A DNA stretch of 64,000 nt, taken from NCBI GenBank assembly GCA_016789605.1, contig JAEUQO010000098.1:1-64000 (forward strand), in the 5' to 3' direction. Below are positions 44,965 to 54,709 of the stretch, in pieces. The DNA comes from Acidobacteriota bacterium (GTDB taxonomy: Bacteria > Acidobacteriota > Blastocatellia > RBC074). The translations under genes and the position numbers were made by a program. A model generated the notes under the pieces. That model was given only the letters and a program-made list of their open reading frames with translations. It was not told the origin of the DNA and did not search any database. Every line of letters begins with the position of its first letter. The stretch's first letter is position 1.

Positions 44965-46272
44965 TTATTTCACCTGTTTGAATAGATGGTCGTAATACAT
45001 CGGTGCGCCTTCTTCCCACGGGCGATAGGCGTTACAGAAATCTATACGCTCGCCTAGCGTTGGATGACTGGCTTGCCAAAGTTTGACCAGAATATGCGGA
45101 CGCGGCACGCCCAGATTTTCTTCCTGCAATTTGACGAAGGCCGTTGCCGCCGCGTGGTTGTTGCGCGTGATTTCCAGTCCGAAGCGGTCGGATTCATGTT
45201 CGCTTGCCCGCGTATAGGCCAAGGCAATCGGCGTCACCAAAAAGAAATACACGCTAAAGAGCAGGATGATCAGCGGCAGCGACGCCACATCAGACAAGCT
45301 GTTGAACCCGAAACGGTGCTGGTATTTGTTGATCAACCAACCGGCGGTCAGATGAATTGCGAGCAGCGTCACGATGATTAGCAGCGCAAAAAAGCCAATG
45401 GTTTTCCAGACATGTCCCAACACGTAATGGCCCATCTCGTGTCCCATGACGAACAGCAATTCGTCTTCGCTCAACTTGGCGATGGTCGTATCCCACAAGA
45501 CGATGCGTTTGGTATTGGCAAATCCGGTGACGTAGGCATTGAGCGCTTTGGTGTCTTCGCTTTTGGCGACTTCAAACACGCGGCTGCCTTCGATACCGGC
45601 GCGTTCAGCCAGCGCCAGAATCTTTGTTTCGAGCGCTTTGTTTTTCATCGGGCCGAATTTGTTAAAGAGCGGGTCAATCCAAATCGGCTGCACCAGAATC
45701 ATCAACAACAACAACGGAATCGAAAGCAATCCGGTATACAACCACCACCGGCGCGGACTTTTTTTGAGCAACAGGTACGGCACCCAAATCAGCAAAAAGC
45801 CTACGATCAGCGAAACCCCCAGACTGATCACGCTGTCGCTAAACCATTTATCGAGCGACTGGTTCGACATCCCATACGCGTGTTGCCGAACATATCCTTG
45901 GTAATAGCTCAGCGGCAGATCAATCAGGAAACTGATCAGCGAGAAGATGACGAAATAGAATCCAACGGTGAAAAACCATTTGCGTCCCAACCGTTGCGCC
46001 CAATCGCGAATGCGCGCCGAAAATCCGGTAAACAAAAAGAGCAGCGCGATCACCCAGCCCCAGATGTTGTTAAACACCCACCAGGCTACGCCGGTGTGGT
46101 GATAGCGCAAGGCTTTTTCGCTGGGCTCTGGCACGGGAACCGGGCCTTGGTCAGCCGCAGGCGCAGCGGTAATGGCAGCCTGGGGCGACATTGACGGCGC
46201 AGGTTCTTGCGCCACAACGACAACAGACAACAGCAGACAGAGACAAAAGAGCAAAAACGGGGCGCGCATCAT
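44965..46272 (-). CDS. M48 family metalloprotease, STE24-like
   Basis: 435 residues with several membrane helices (signal-like at 1-21, then at about 70-85, 100-118, 150-170, 180-198, 290-310 and 325-345). The zinc motif HEMGHYVLGH is at residues 278-287 (catalytic E279), and a second-metal glutamate lies in ASEHESDRFG. This layout matches Ste24/CAAX-type proteases that act on membrane proteins. The double ATG at 46272 has AAAGGAGACCA upstream. It sits 15 nt downstream of the biotin carboxylase gene, so it is probably in the same operon. Confidence 0.92.
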   Translation of the reverse strand: MMRAPFLLFCLCLLLSVVVVAQEPAPSMSPQAAITAAPAADQGPVPVPEPSEKALRYHHTGVAWWVFNNIWGWVIALLFLFTGFSARIRDWAQRLGRKWFFTVGFYFVIFSLISFLIDLPLSYYQGYVRQHAYGMSNQSLDKWFSDSVISLGVSLIVGFLLIWVPYLLLKKSPRRWWLYTGLLSIPLLLLMILVQPIWIDPLFNKFGPMKNKALETKILALAERAGIEGSRVFEVAKSEDTKALNAYVTGFANTKRIVLWDTTIAKLSEDELLFVMGHEMGHYVLGHVWKTIGFFALLIIVTLLAIHLTAGWLINKYQHRFGFNSLSDVASLPLIILLFSVYFFLVTPIALAYTRASEHESDRFGLEITRNNHAAATAFVKLQEENLGVPRPHILVKLWQASHPTLGERIDFCNAYRPWEEGAPMYYDHLFKQVK

Positions 46273-46287
46273 TGGTCTCCTTTCGGC

Positions 46288-47808
46288 TTAGCGGCGATGT
46301 AACGCCGCCATCCTGCCAGCTTGTTTCCATTGGCTGGCAGAGGGTTGGGTGGACGTGTCTGCCTGAGCAGAGGTTTTTGCTGTTTGCGTGTAATCGAGCG
46401 CGGCAACAATGGCGGCGACAGTCTGAAGCTCTTCCTGGGAGGCGTCTTCTGCCGCGATCGCATTTTGCCGTGCTAAAAAGCGTGCGATGTAGCCGGTATC
46501 AATATCACCTTGGCAAAATTCAGGGTCTTCGAGTACGGAAAGAAAGAAGGGAATCGTCGTGCGAATGCCGCCGACGTGGTATTCGCCCAAGGCGCGTTTC
46601 ATGCGGGCGATGGCTTCGGCGCGCGTCGCTCCCCAGGTCGCCAGCTTGGAAATCATCGGATCGTAAAACAGCGGGACTTCCCAGCCTTCGTAAACGCCGC
46701 TGTCGTCACGGACACCCGGGCCGGCGGGCGTACGCAAGCGCGTGATTTTGCCGGGCGAGGGAAGAAAGTTATTTGCCGGGTCTTCGGCATAAACGCGACA
46801 CTCGAGCGCGGAACCTGTCCAGTGAATGTCTTCCTGGCGGTAGGCAAGTGGTTCACCCGCCGCAATGCGAATTTGTTCGCGCACCAGGTCTACGCCCGTG
46901 ACCAACTCGGTGACCGGGTGCTCGACTTGCAAGCGCGTATTCATTTCCAGGAAGTAAAAATTCCGCTCGACGTCTACCAGAAATTCAATCGTACCGACAC
47001 TGAAATAATCGGCGGCGCGGGCTATCTCGATGGCGGCGGCTCCCATGCGCTCGCGCAAGGCTGCGTCATTGAAACTCGCTGGGCATTCTTCGATCACTTT
47101 TTGATGACGGCGTTGCACGGAACATTCGCGTTCGCCCAGATGAATGATGTTGCCGTGTTTGTCTGCGGCGATTTGGATTTCGATATGGCGGGGGCGTTCG
47201 ATCAGCTTTTCGACGTAAACCGACGCATCGCCGAATGCGGCTTGTGCTTCGGCGCTCGCCATTTGAAAGGCCGCCGCCATTTCTTCATCGTTGCGCACGA
47301 TGCGCATGCCTTTGCCGCCGCCGCCTGCCGAAGCCTTGAGCATGACGGGATAACCGATCTCACGACCGGTTTGCACGGCGCCGGTTTCGTCTTTGATCGG
47401 TTCAGTCGTGCCAGGAACGATTGGCGCTCCGGCTTTGATGGCAGCCACGCGCGCATTGGTTTTGTCGCCCATCAGCTCGATGGAATGCGGCGAAGGGCCA
47501 ATGAACGTCAGGCCCGCATCGGCGACTGCGCGGGCGAACCATTCGCGTTCAGACAAAAAGCCGTAGCCCGGATGAATGGCTTCTGCGCCGGATTTGCGTG
47601 CGGCGTCAATAATTTTTTCACCGACCAGGTAGCTTTGTGCGGCCGGAGCTTCGCCGATGAAATAGGCTTCGTCCGCCAGTCTTACGTGCAACGCGTGGCG
47701 GTCAGCTTCTGAGTACACGGCGACTGGCGAAATGCCCAGATCGCGGCACGCGCGAATCAGCCGCACCGCAATTTCTCCGCGATTGGCAATCAGGATTTTG
47801 CGAAACAT
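46288..47808 (-). CDS. accC: Biotin carboxylase (acyl-CoA carboxylase)
   Basis: ATP-grasp enzyme of 506 residues that carboxylates biotin on the carrier. The start MFRKILIANRGEIAVRLIRA is canonical. The ATP-grasp loop GGGGKGMRIV and the catalytic EMNTRLQVEHPVTELVTGVD block are present. The C-terminal end after about residue 450 is an extended tail rich in Ala and Gln. The ATG at 47806-47808 is chosen over one eight codons earlier because it gives the canonical N-terminus. The family cannot be narrowed to acetyl-, propionyl- or methylcrotonyl-CoA carboxylase; no carboxyltransferase gene is in the window. Confidence 0.94.
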   Translation of the reverse strand: MFRKILIANRGEIAVRLIRACRDLGISPVAVYSEADRHALHVRLADEAYFIGEAPAAQSYLVGEKIIDAARKSGAEAIHPGYGFLSEREWFARAVADAGLTFIGPSPHSIELMGDKTNARVAAIKAGAPIVPGTTEPIKDETGAVQTGREIGYPVMLKASAGGGGKGMRIVRNDEEMAAAFQMASAEAQAAFGDASVYVEKLIERPRHIEIQIAADKHGNIIHLGERECSVQRRHQKVIEECPASFNDAALRERMGAAAIEIARAADYFSVGTIEFLVDVERNFYFLEMNTRLQVEHPVTELVTGVDLVREQIRIAAGEPLAYRQEDIHWTGSALECRVYAEDPANNFLPSPGKITRLRTPAGPGVRDDSGVYEGWEVPLFYDPMISKLATWGATRAEAIARMKRALGEYHVGGIRTTIPFFLSVLEDPEFCQGDIDTGYIARFLARQNAIAAEDASQEELQTVAAIVAALDYTQTAKTSAQADTSTQPSASQWKQAGRMAALHRR

Positions 47809-47847
47809 AACGAATTGAAACGAGCGAGCCAACGGTTTGGCCAGTGG

Positions 47848-48144
47848 TTAGGGAACGATGGAACTGCCAGGATTTTTCGGATCGTAACGCACCGTGATGC
47901 TGGCGCCAGGAACGTACAAGTGACTGCGTGTTAGTTGTTCCGGCGTCAATTTTTGTGAGGTCTCGTAATCCACGTTGGCGATGTTGTAGCGATAAAAGAT
48001 GGTGGTGCCAACATCATCCTGCAGGAAGTCAATCACACGACCTTCGGTTACGCGGCCAAATTGCATCAGCCATTCGTAATATTCAGCGAGGGGATCGCGT
48101 CCGCGCAGGCGGTAATAGAGTCGGGTAAACCAGTTAGAGCGCAT
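47848..48144 (-). CDS. DUF3592-like small protein
   Basis: 98 residues, no signal. The block VTEGRVIDFLQDDVGTTIFY followed by the VPGASITVRYDPKNPGSSIV end resembles DUF3592 proteins (beta-rich domain with a V-x-V-x-YDPxNP motif). The N-terminus is basic (SNWFTRLYYRLRGRD). Function unknown. It lies 39 nt upstream of the biotin carboxylase gene, in the same direction. Confidence 0.7.
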   Translation of the reverse strand: MRSNWFTRLYYRLRGRDPLAEYYEWLMQFGRVTEGRVIDFLQDDVGTTIFYRYNIANVDYETSQKLTPEQLTRSHLYVPGASITVRYDPKNPGSSIVP

Positions 48145-48183
48145 GCGGCTTCAGCATTAAAAGAAAGGGGGCAAACGTAAAAA

Positions 48184-48226
48184 CGGCCTCAAGCTCGGGC
48201 TGCCAAAGGAGCACAACTTGAGGCCG
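48184..48226 (-). terminator. 10-bp hairpin after the zinc-ribbon gene
   Basis: CGGCCTCAAG (48184-48193) with CTTGAGGCCG (48217-48226). Read on the minus strand it lies 28 nt after the stop of the 48254-49141 gene and is followed by TTTTTACG, so it can act as its terminator, although the loop is long (23 nt). Confidence 0.6.
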
Positions 48227-48253
48227 CGTGATGGGTCTAATAACGAATAGCGA

Positions 48254-49141
48254 CTATCGGCGCGCCTTCTCAGGAACAGGGACGACCGTGCTCAGGTCAG
48301 GGTCAACCGGACCATCAATCACGATGCCATCAACCATCATGAGGTCATCCGCTGTGCCGAACAGGCCGTCGGGGCCTGCCGAAACCAGCCGATAGTTGCT
48401 CAGACTGATGGCGCTGCCTTTCGACGCAATCACGCTGAGCGGCTGATAGTTGAAATTGTTTTCCCAGTAATCAGACTGAGGCGCGGCTTCAGCATTGACG
48501 CGCGTCAGATCAGACAGTTCGCGCGGATAGCTGCCATATTCACGATAATACTTTTGCAACGCCTGATAATGCAGTTCGTACATTTTGGCGCGCGTGGCCG
48601 CCAGTTTCTTGGCTTTGCCACGGGCCAACGCATCCGGAATCGTCGTCAAGGTGACGGCGCTGAAAATGACGAACAAGCCGGCGCAAAGCGCGATGGACAT
48701 TTTCGCCGTGGACGCACCACCAAAGCGCGCTGGTGCAGTGCGTGCCAGATTCAGAGCGCGACGGCCCAGCCAGATTCCTAACAGCGACAAGGGAAGCAAT
48801 ATCGCCGACAAGGAAAAGCCCAGCCGATAAGCGTCATAACTGAAAATGCGGTAAAGCGGCAGTTTCGGATCAACTTGCAACAAGCTCTGGGAGAACTTGG
48901 TCGCATCGCCCAGGACCCAAACCAGCAGGGCGCGACCGACTTTCATGTCGTTGCCGAAAATCCAGAAGCAAAGAAAGGTGACGACAACCAGAAGTCCGCA
49001 GGCCAGAGCGCTAAAGGACGGCCCCAGCTTGGGTAACAGGATGTCGGGTGGGGATAACGGTTGACCAATTTGACGAGCGCCACAAGTGGCGCATTCCAAT
49101 GCTGCAATTTCGCGAGTCTGCCCGCAGCAGGGACAGATCAT
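48254..49141 (-). CDS. Zinc-ribbon membrane protein with pilin-like C-terminal module
   Basis: 295 residues, function unknown. A four-Cys ribbon starts the protein (CPCCGQ...CATCG, about 3-23). Membrane helices lie at about 45-65, 110-125 and 155-172. The rest resembles the outside part of type IV/GspG pseudopilins: a long helix with ALQKYYREYGSYPRELSDL and the SAGPDGLFGTADD loop that ends such domains. The start at 49139-49141 is a choice between two in-frame ATGs; the earlier one (49168) has no ribosome site. A fusion of this kind, with helices before the pilin-like helix, is unusual. Confidence 0.75.
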   Translation of the reverse strand: MICPCCGQTREIAALECATCGARQIGQPLSPPDILLPKLGPSFSALACGLLVVVTFLCFWIFGNDMKVGRALLVWVLGDATKFSQSLLQVDPKLPLYRIFSYDAYRLGFSLSAILLPLSLLGIWLGRRALNLARTAPARFGGASTAKMSIALCAGLFVIFSAVTLTTIPDALARGKAKKLAATRAKMYELHYQALQKYYREYGSYPRELSDLTRVNAEAAPQSDYWENNFNYQPLSVIASKGSAISLSNYRLVSAGPDGLFGTADDLMMVDGIVIDGPVDPDLSTVVPVPEKARR

Positions 49142-49234
49142 GGTAGTTCTCTGAGTTTTATCTCCCATATTTTGTTTTTGAGCGGAGCAACGTGACGGCC
49201 ACCGTTAGCCGTAAAATCCTCGTTGTCGGGTTGT

Positions 49235-49936
<702 letters not shown>

Positions 49937-50348
49937 GTGTGCTTGCTTCTTTCCTTTGCGCTTAGAACACCGACCATTACGCATAATGCGCGGGTTTGTT
50001 GGCCGGCTTGCGGTTCAAAATGTAATGGCAACTTACCACTTTTCAGGAATACGAGGCCCGCATCATACGAGCAGGCTGTGAACCTGTCAAGAAACTCCCT
50101 GGTTCCGCAACACTTGCATGCTTTTCCAATTCTGGCGAAGTTCGAAATGAGTTGATCCCATCTCGCTGGCTTGCCCAGCACATCACGCTCGTGCCAAGAG
50201 GGCAACCCTGGTGTATGATGAGCCATCTGTGCCCCTGCGTTTGAACCAGTTATCAGGCAAATGTCGAATTTGCCCGGAATGTTGAAAAGATTACGAGACT
50301 TTGCGCGGGCACGGCGTCGGCTGGAGACCCGCTTGATTGAGGTACGGC
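49937..50348. other. Intergenic region between divergent phosphatidyltransferase and TPR genes
   Basis: About 410 bases. The minus-strand 120-codon frame at 49864-50226 runs partly over the phosphatidyltransferase and has no domain I recognise. I see no repeat or strong hairpin. Promoters for both genes presumably lie here but I cannot place them. Confidence 0.4.
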
Positions 50349-51806
50349 ATGCAACTCAAGCCATCCAGAGTTACGTTCTGCGGGGCAATCGCCCTGCTGC
50401 TTTGTTTTTCTTATCTCAGCTACATCGCCGCACAAGACATCGGCCATTTGGGCGTCAACACAGACCCGATCCCGCTGGTGCAAGCAAAACGTCCACAGCG
50501 AAAATCCCTGGTTCGCAATCTCAACCGCAACCAGACACAGTTGGCCAATAGTCGTCCTAATCCCGCCAGCAAAGATTTACGCGCAGAGGTCGGCGAGGCC
50601 GCCGATAAGAATCCGAATAACAAAGCTCCTGTCAAAGGAAAGGACGTGGCGGTCAAATCGGAACCCAAGGTCGCGCCCAAACCAGCCGCCCCCAGTTTTG
50701 ATGATTTCGTGGCAAATGCAGAGGAGCAGGTCGGTAAAGGGCAGCTCCAGGCAGCTGCAGTATCGTTTCGCGAAGCGCTAAAAATTGAGCCCAATTCGCT
50801 TGACGCCCAGCTTGCTTTGGCTGATGTGTTGCACGATGCCAAGGATTACCTGACAGCCGATGCTGAGTACCAAAAGATTCTCGCCAAAGACCCGCAGTCA
50901 ATCGAAGCCCATCGCGGGCGCGGCGACACGTTGTATGAATTGAATCGGTATCTGGAAGCCGTCAGCGAATACGAAGCCGCGCTTAAACAGAGCACGACCG
51001 ACGCCGGGTTGTACAACAATCTGGCCAATGCCTATTTCCGCACTGGCACGCGTGAAAACCGCGAGCGCGCCATCGAACACTATCGCAAAGCGATTTCTTT
51101 GCAACCGCGCTGGCCAGATGCTTATGCCGGATTGGCCAATGTGCTGCGTTCGCAAAAACGATTGGCCGAAGCCAAACAAGCGGTGGAAACTTCTTTGCAG
51201 TTAGCCCCGCAATCTCCGTTGGGGCATTCGGTGGCCAGCCGTGTCTATGCCGATCTGAATGATTTTTCGCGCGCCAACGCCGAAGGGCAAAAAGCGGTTC
51301 AATTGGCTCCGCAAGACGCCTTCGTCTATGTCAACCTGGGCGGGATTTTCTATGCTCAAAAACGTTTTGACGAAGCTGTTCAGGCTTATCTCAAGGCGCA
51401 AGCGCTGGATCGAACCTGGGCGTTTCCGCACAACAGTCTGGGCAACGTCTATCTGACGACCAATCGTCCCAAAGAGGCGATCAACGAATTTCGCACGGCT
51501 GCCCAACTCGAACCGAAAAGCCCGATCATCCACAACAATCTGGGCAATGCGCATTTGATCTTGCAGCAATACGATGCTGCCATCGAAAATTACCGCATCG
51601 CCGCAACACTTGATCCGAAGAACCCGAATCCCCATTCCAATATGGGAGTTGCGTTGATTCAGCAGGGGCGGATTCAAGAGGCGGTGGCGGCATTCAAGCG
51701 CGCAACTGAAATTGATCCCAACAACAATCAGTTTCGACAGGCGCTGGCTGACGCTCAGAAGATGGCGGGCGGCGGCAAAGACGAAAAGAAGAAAAAGAAA
51801 AAATGA
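50349..51806 (+). CDS. TPR protein with signal peptide
   Basis: 485 residues. The signal peptide (MQLKPSRVTFCGAIALLLCF, then SYLSYIAA) is followed by a low-complexity basic/polar region up to about 120 and then roughly nine TPR units (for example ALKIEPNSLDAQLALADVLH and AYFRTGTRENRERAIEHYRK) to about residue 470. It ends GGGKDEKKKKKK. The ATG at 50349 with GAGGT 7 nt before is preferred over a TTG 12 nt earlier. Likely a periplasmic or surface protein-interaction scaffold. It precedes the kinase-FGE gene and may share its transcript. Confidence 0.88.
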   Translation: MQLKPSRVTFCGAIALLLCFSYLSYIAAQDIGHLGVNTDPIPLVQAKRPQRKSLVRNLNRNQTQLANSRPNPASKDLRAEVGEAADKNPNNKAPVKGKDVAVKSEPKVAPKPAAPSFDDFVANAEEQVGKGQLQAAAVSFREALKIEPNSLDAQLALADVLHDAKDYLTADAEYQKILAKDPQSIEAHRGRGDTLYELNRYLEAVSEYEAALKQSTTDAGLYNNLANAYFRTGTRENRERAIEHYRKAISLQPRWPDAYAGLANVLRSQKRLAEAKQAVETSLQLAPQSPLGHSVASRVYADLNDFSRANAEGQKAVQLAPQDAFVYVNLGGIFYAQKRFDEAVQAYLKAQALDRTWAFPHNSLGNVYLTTNRPKEAINEFRTAAQLEPKSPIIHNNLGNAHLILQQYDAAIENYRIAATLDPKNPNPHSNMGVALIQQGRIQEAVAAFKRATEIDPNNNQFRQALADAQKMAGGGKDEKKKKKK

Positions 51807-51865
51807 CGCCCCATATGCACAAACAGCGTTTTTGTGCGCGGGCCGTATAAAGAGAGCAAACCATC

Positions 51866-53920
51866 GTGACCCCACAACCAACGAGTAATTTGATCGGACA
51901 AATTGTCTGTGGCTATCGCATTACAGCGGAAATCGGCGAGGGAGGCATGGGCAAAGTCTACCTCGCCGAAAGTGCATTTCTCACCGAATACAAACAACAA
52001 GTCGCCATCAAAACTCTGATGACGCAAGCCACCAACGAGCGTCAGGCGGCATTGTTGCGCGACCTGTTTGCGCGCGAAGCCAACATTCAGGTGCAATTCA
52101 AACATCCGCACATTGTCAGCGTTATTCAGTTTGCCGTCGAAGGCGATCAGCACTTTTTGATCCTGGAATACATGCCCGGCTACCGCCATCGCAAGCGCCG
52201 CATCTCAAACGTCGCAGAGATGATCTCTTATGAGACCGGACCGATTCCGCACCGGCGCGCATTGAAACTGTTTATACAGGCGCTCGATGCGATGCAGTAC
52301 GCGCACAATTTCAAATATCGCTGGGAAGGCGAAGAGCGCGTCGGCATCGTTCATCGCGATATCAAACCGGCGAACTTGCTGTTGCTCGACCCGGAAACGA
52401 TCAAAGTCAGCGATTTCGGTATCGTGAAAGTGCAACAGCGCACGCCGGGCGCGACGCAAAAGCTGACGCCGGGAACCAGCGCCTATATGTCGCCGGAAGC
52501 CATTCTCGGTGCGCAACATCCTAATGGGCAGGAATTGGATGCGCGGTCAGACATCTATTCTTTGGGCGTAACCTTGTATGAAATGCTCGCCGGACGGTTG
52601 CCGTTCTCGCCCGATCCTGACACCAACCCGGATGTTTCCTTACGCCGCAAAAACGTGCGTGAAACGCCGCCGCCGCCTTCGGCCTACTATCCGGGAATTC
52701 CGTCACAGATTGATGAATTGGTGTTGCGTGCCCTGGCCAAACGGCCTGAGCAGCGCTATCAATCGGCTGCCGAATTCAAGGAAGCCATTCTGGCGTTGGA
52801 CAAACCGCTTGATTTGACGTTGGCGCTGGAAGCCAAGACCAACGCTTTGGCGACCAATCCATTGATAAAGCCAACAGAAAGGCTTGAATCCCCCTCGACA
52901 GCTTCAGGCAGCGTCGCTCCGATTACCGACGGGCACATTCAAGCGGCTCGACCAACGGTACCAATCGGCAGCGTTACGGTGACGCCTGCGCCAACCACAA
53001 CTTCGTCAAAACCTCTCTGGCTGATCGGCATTGGCGTTTTGTTGTTGGCAGCTGTGGTCGCGTTGGTTTTCTTGCGGAAACCCAGTGAAGAAAATCTGGG
53101 CGCAAGCAATTTAGGTGGCACAACCGTAAAAGAGCCTCCGCCGTTGCCGGCTGGATTGCTGCAAATCGAAGGCGGCAGCTTTTTGATGGGACGCAATCTG
53201 ACCGATGACGAGAAAAATTTTCAGCTTGGCGAACCCGGACGGCAGATCAAAATCTTCAGCTACGATTATCCTGCACACGAAGTCCAATTACCGACCTTCT
53301 ATTTAGACAAGACCGAAGTCTCAAATGAGCAATATGCCGAATTTGTGAAAGCAACAGGGCATCCTTCGCCCGGTGATTGGCCTGATGGAATACCGCCTGC
53401 CAACGCGGCGTTGTTGCCGGTGACGAATGTCAGCTATCACGACGCGACGGATTACTGCACCTGGCGCACGACACAGCGCAATGACGGCTTTACTTATCGG
53501 CTGCCGACCGAAGAGGAATGGGAATTTGCCGCGCGCGGAAAAGATGCGGGCAAAGCTGGCGCGAAAATGAATTTGTTTCCCTGGGGCGATGAATGGGTAG
53601 AAGGGATGGCAAATACCCTCGAGGCACGTCTGGAACATCCGCGTAATGTTGATGCTTACCCGAACGGAAAATCGCCGTTCGGCGTGCTGAACCTGTCTGG
53701 CAATGTCGCGGAATGGACGGCAACGGATTTCAATCATTATCCCGGCAGCGATCAACAAACTCCGCGCGAAGGCGGCTATCAAGGAACCTATCAAGTCGTG
53801 CGCGGCGGGTATTTCGGTTATCCGAAAGAATATGCGATGACGACCACGCGAGTTTGGGCGCGGCCCGACAATAAAGGCCCCAAGCTCGGCTTCCGTTGTG
53901 CGGCTGATCGCAAGCGGTAG
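51866..53920 (+). CDS. Ser/Thr kinase-FGE fusion (second copy)
   Basis: 684 residues from a GTG at 51866. The kinase domain at about 14-300 has GEGGMGKVYL, QQVAIKTLM, HRDIKPANLL and DFGIVK, all key residues present, and a slightly longer catalytic region. The membrane helix lies at about 375-394 (LWLIGIGVLLLAAVVALVFL). The outer domain is FGE/SUMF-like (about 430-680, RLPTEEEWEFAARG, RGGYFG, LGFRC). Architecture is like the protein at 23376-25352, but without the zinc ribbon. It lies 59 nt after the TPR gene. Confidence 0.9.
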   Translation: MTPQPTSNLIGQIVCGYRITAEIGEGGMGKVYLAESAFLTEYKQQVAIKTLMTQATNERQAALLRDLFAREANIQVQFKHPHIVSVIQFAVEGDQHFLILEYMPGYRHRKRRISNVAEMISYETGPIPHRRALKLFIQALDAMQYAHNFKYRWEGEERVGIVHRDIKPANLLLLDPETIKVSDFGIVKVQQRTPGATQKLTPGTSAYMSPEAILGAQHPNGQELDARSDIYSLGVTLYEMLAGRLPFSPDPDTNPDVSLRRKNVRETPPPPSAYYPGIPSQIDELVLRALAKRPEQRYQSAAEFKEAILALDKPLDLTLALEAKTNALATNPLIKPTERLESPSTASGSVAPITDGHIQAARPTVPIGSVTVTPAPTTTSSKPLWLIGIGVLLLAAVVALVFLRKPSEENLGASNLGGTTVKEPPPLPAGLLQIEGGSFLMGRNLTDDEKNFQLGEPGRQIKIFSYDYPAHEVQLPTFYLDKTEVSNEQYAEFVKATGHPSPGDWPDGIPPANAALLPVTNVSYHDATDYCTWRTTQRNDGFTYRLPTEEEWEFAARGKDAGKAGAKMNLFPWGDEWVEGMANTLEARLEHPRNVDAYPNGKSPFGVLNLSGNVAEWTATDFNHYPGSDQQTPREGGYQGTYQVVRGGYFGYPKEYAMTTTRVWARPDNKGPKLGFRCAADRKR

Positions 53921-54044
53921 CTTCCCAGTTCACCAACAGCGCCAAAGCAGATGCTGCTGACTATTGTTCCAACCTTCGTGGCAAGGTAGCATTGCCGGTG
54001 TAGCACCCATCAGTTCAACTGTCAGTTCACAAAGGAGAGACGCC

Positions 54045-54680
54045 ATGCGCCGTTTTCTGCCGAGTTTTTCGGTCGCGCTTGTTTGTGTATTTCTGTTGAG
54101 TTTTGCCGTGTTGGGGCAATCCGGGCGAAAACAGAAAAAAGCCGAAGTTCAACCTCCTGTGCAGGGCGTCAATCAGCCTGAAGCGCGCACTGTAGCAGAA
54201 CCCGAAGCCGAGCCGGAAAAGCCGAAAGAACAACCCAAAGAGAAGCGCTCCATTTTGGTCGGCAGCTTTTTGGCGGATTTGGAACTGCCGATGTATTTCG
54301 CCGACACAGCGCGCGAAGGCTGCATGCGCGAATTGCGCGACCAACTGAAATACGTCGAATTGCAACAGGAGCGAAATCAAACGCGTTCGGACGCCATGAA
54401 AGCGGCCAAGGATGACGATACGCGGTATGTGATCTGGCTGGAGTTGGTTTATGACCGTTATGGGACCGGTTCGATGAACGGCGTGGATTTGCGCTATACC
54501 ATTTTTGAACCCAAGACCGGGCGTATCGCAGGCGCGGGGTCAGGCTTCCCGGTGCAACCAAACAGCGGAGCGCCGATTCCTCCCATTGGCGCTTCGCGCA
54601 CACAGATGTATCTGGACTGGGCAGGCCGTGACGTGGCTCAACAGGTTATCAAACGGCTCGGATTGCGGCCCAGCATTTAA
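54045..54680 (+). CDS. Small secreted protein of unknown function
   Basis: 211 residues. The signal peptide (MRRFLPSFSVALVCVFLLSF) ends LGQ, then a Pro/Glu/Lys-rich low-complexity stretch (about 27-65). A mixed alpha/beta domain follows (SILVGSFLADLELPMYFADT, RYVIWLELVYDRYG, RYTIFEPKTGRI). The start has AAAGGAGAGACGCC upstream of the ATG at 54045. No family is recognised; a resemblance in layout to the 31-32 kb pair is only general. It precedes the converging RluA gene. Confidence 0.72.
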   Translation: MRRFLPSFSVALVCVFLLSFAVLGQSGRKQKKAEVQPPVQGVNQPEARTVAEPEAEPEKPKEQPKEKRSILVGSFLADLELPMYFADTAREGCMRELRDQLKYVELQQERNQTRSDAMKAAKDDDTRYVIWLELVYDRYGTGSMNGVDLRYTIFEPKTGRIAGAGSGFPVQPNSGAPIPPIGASRTQMYLDWAGRDVAQQVIKRLGLRPSI

Positions 54681-54709
54681 TGACGGTGGTTAACGACTAT
54701 TGGTCAGTT

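Noticed and set aside
46510-47712. 400-codon plus-strand frame across the biotin carboxylase gene
   Set aside because: Antisense shadow of a canonical ATP-grasp enzyme.
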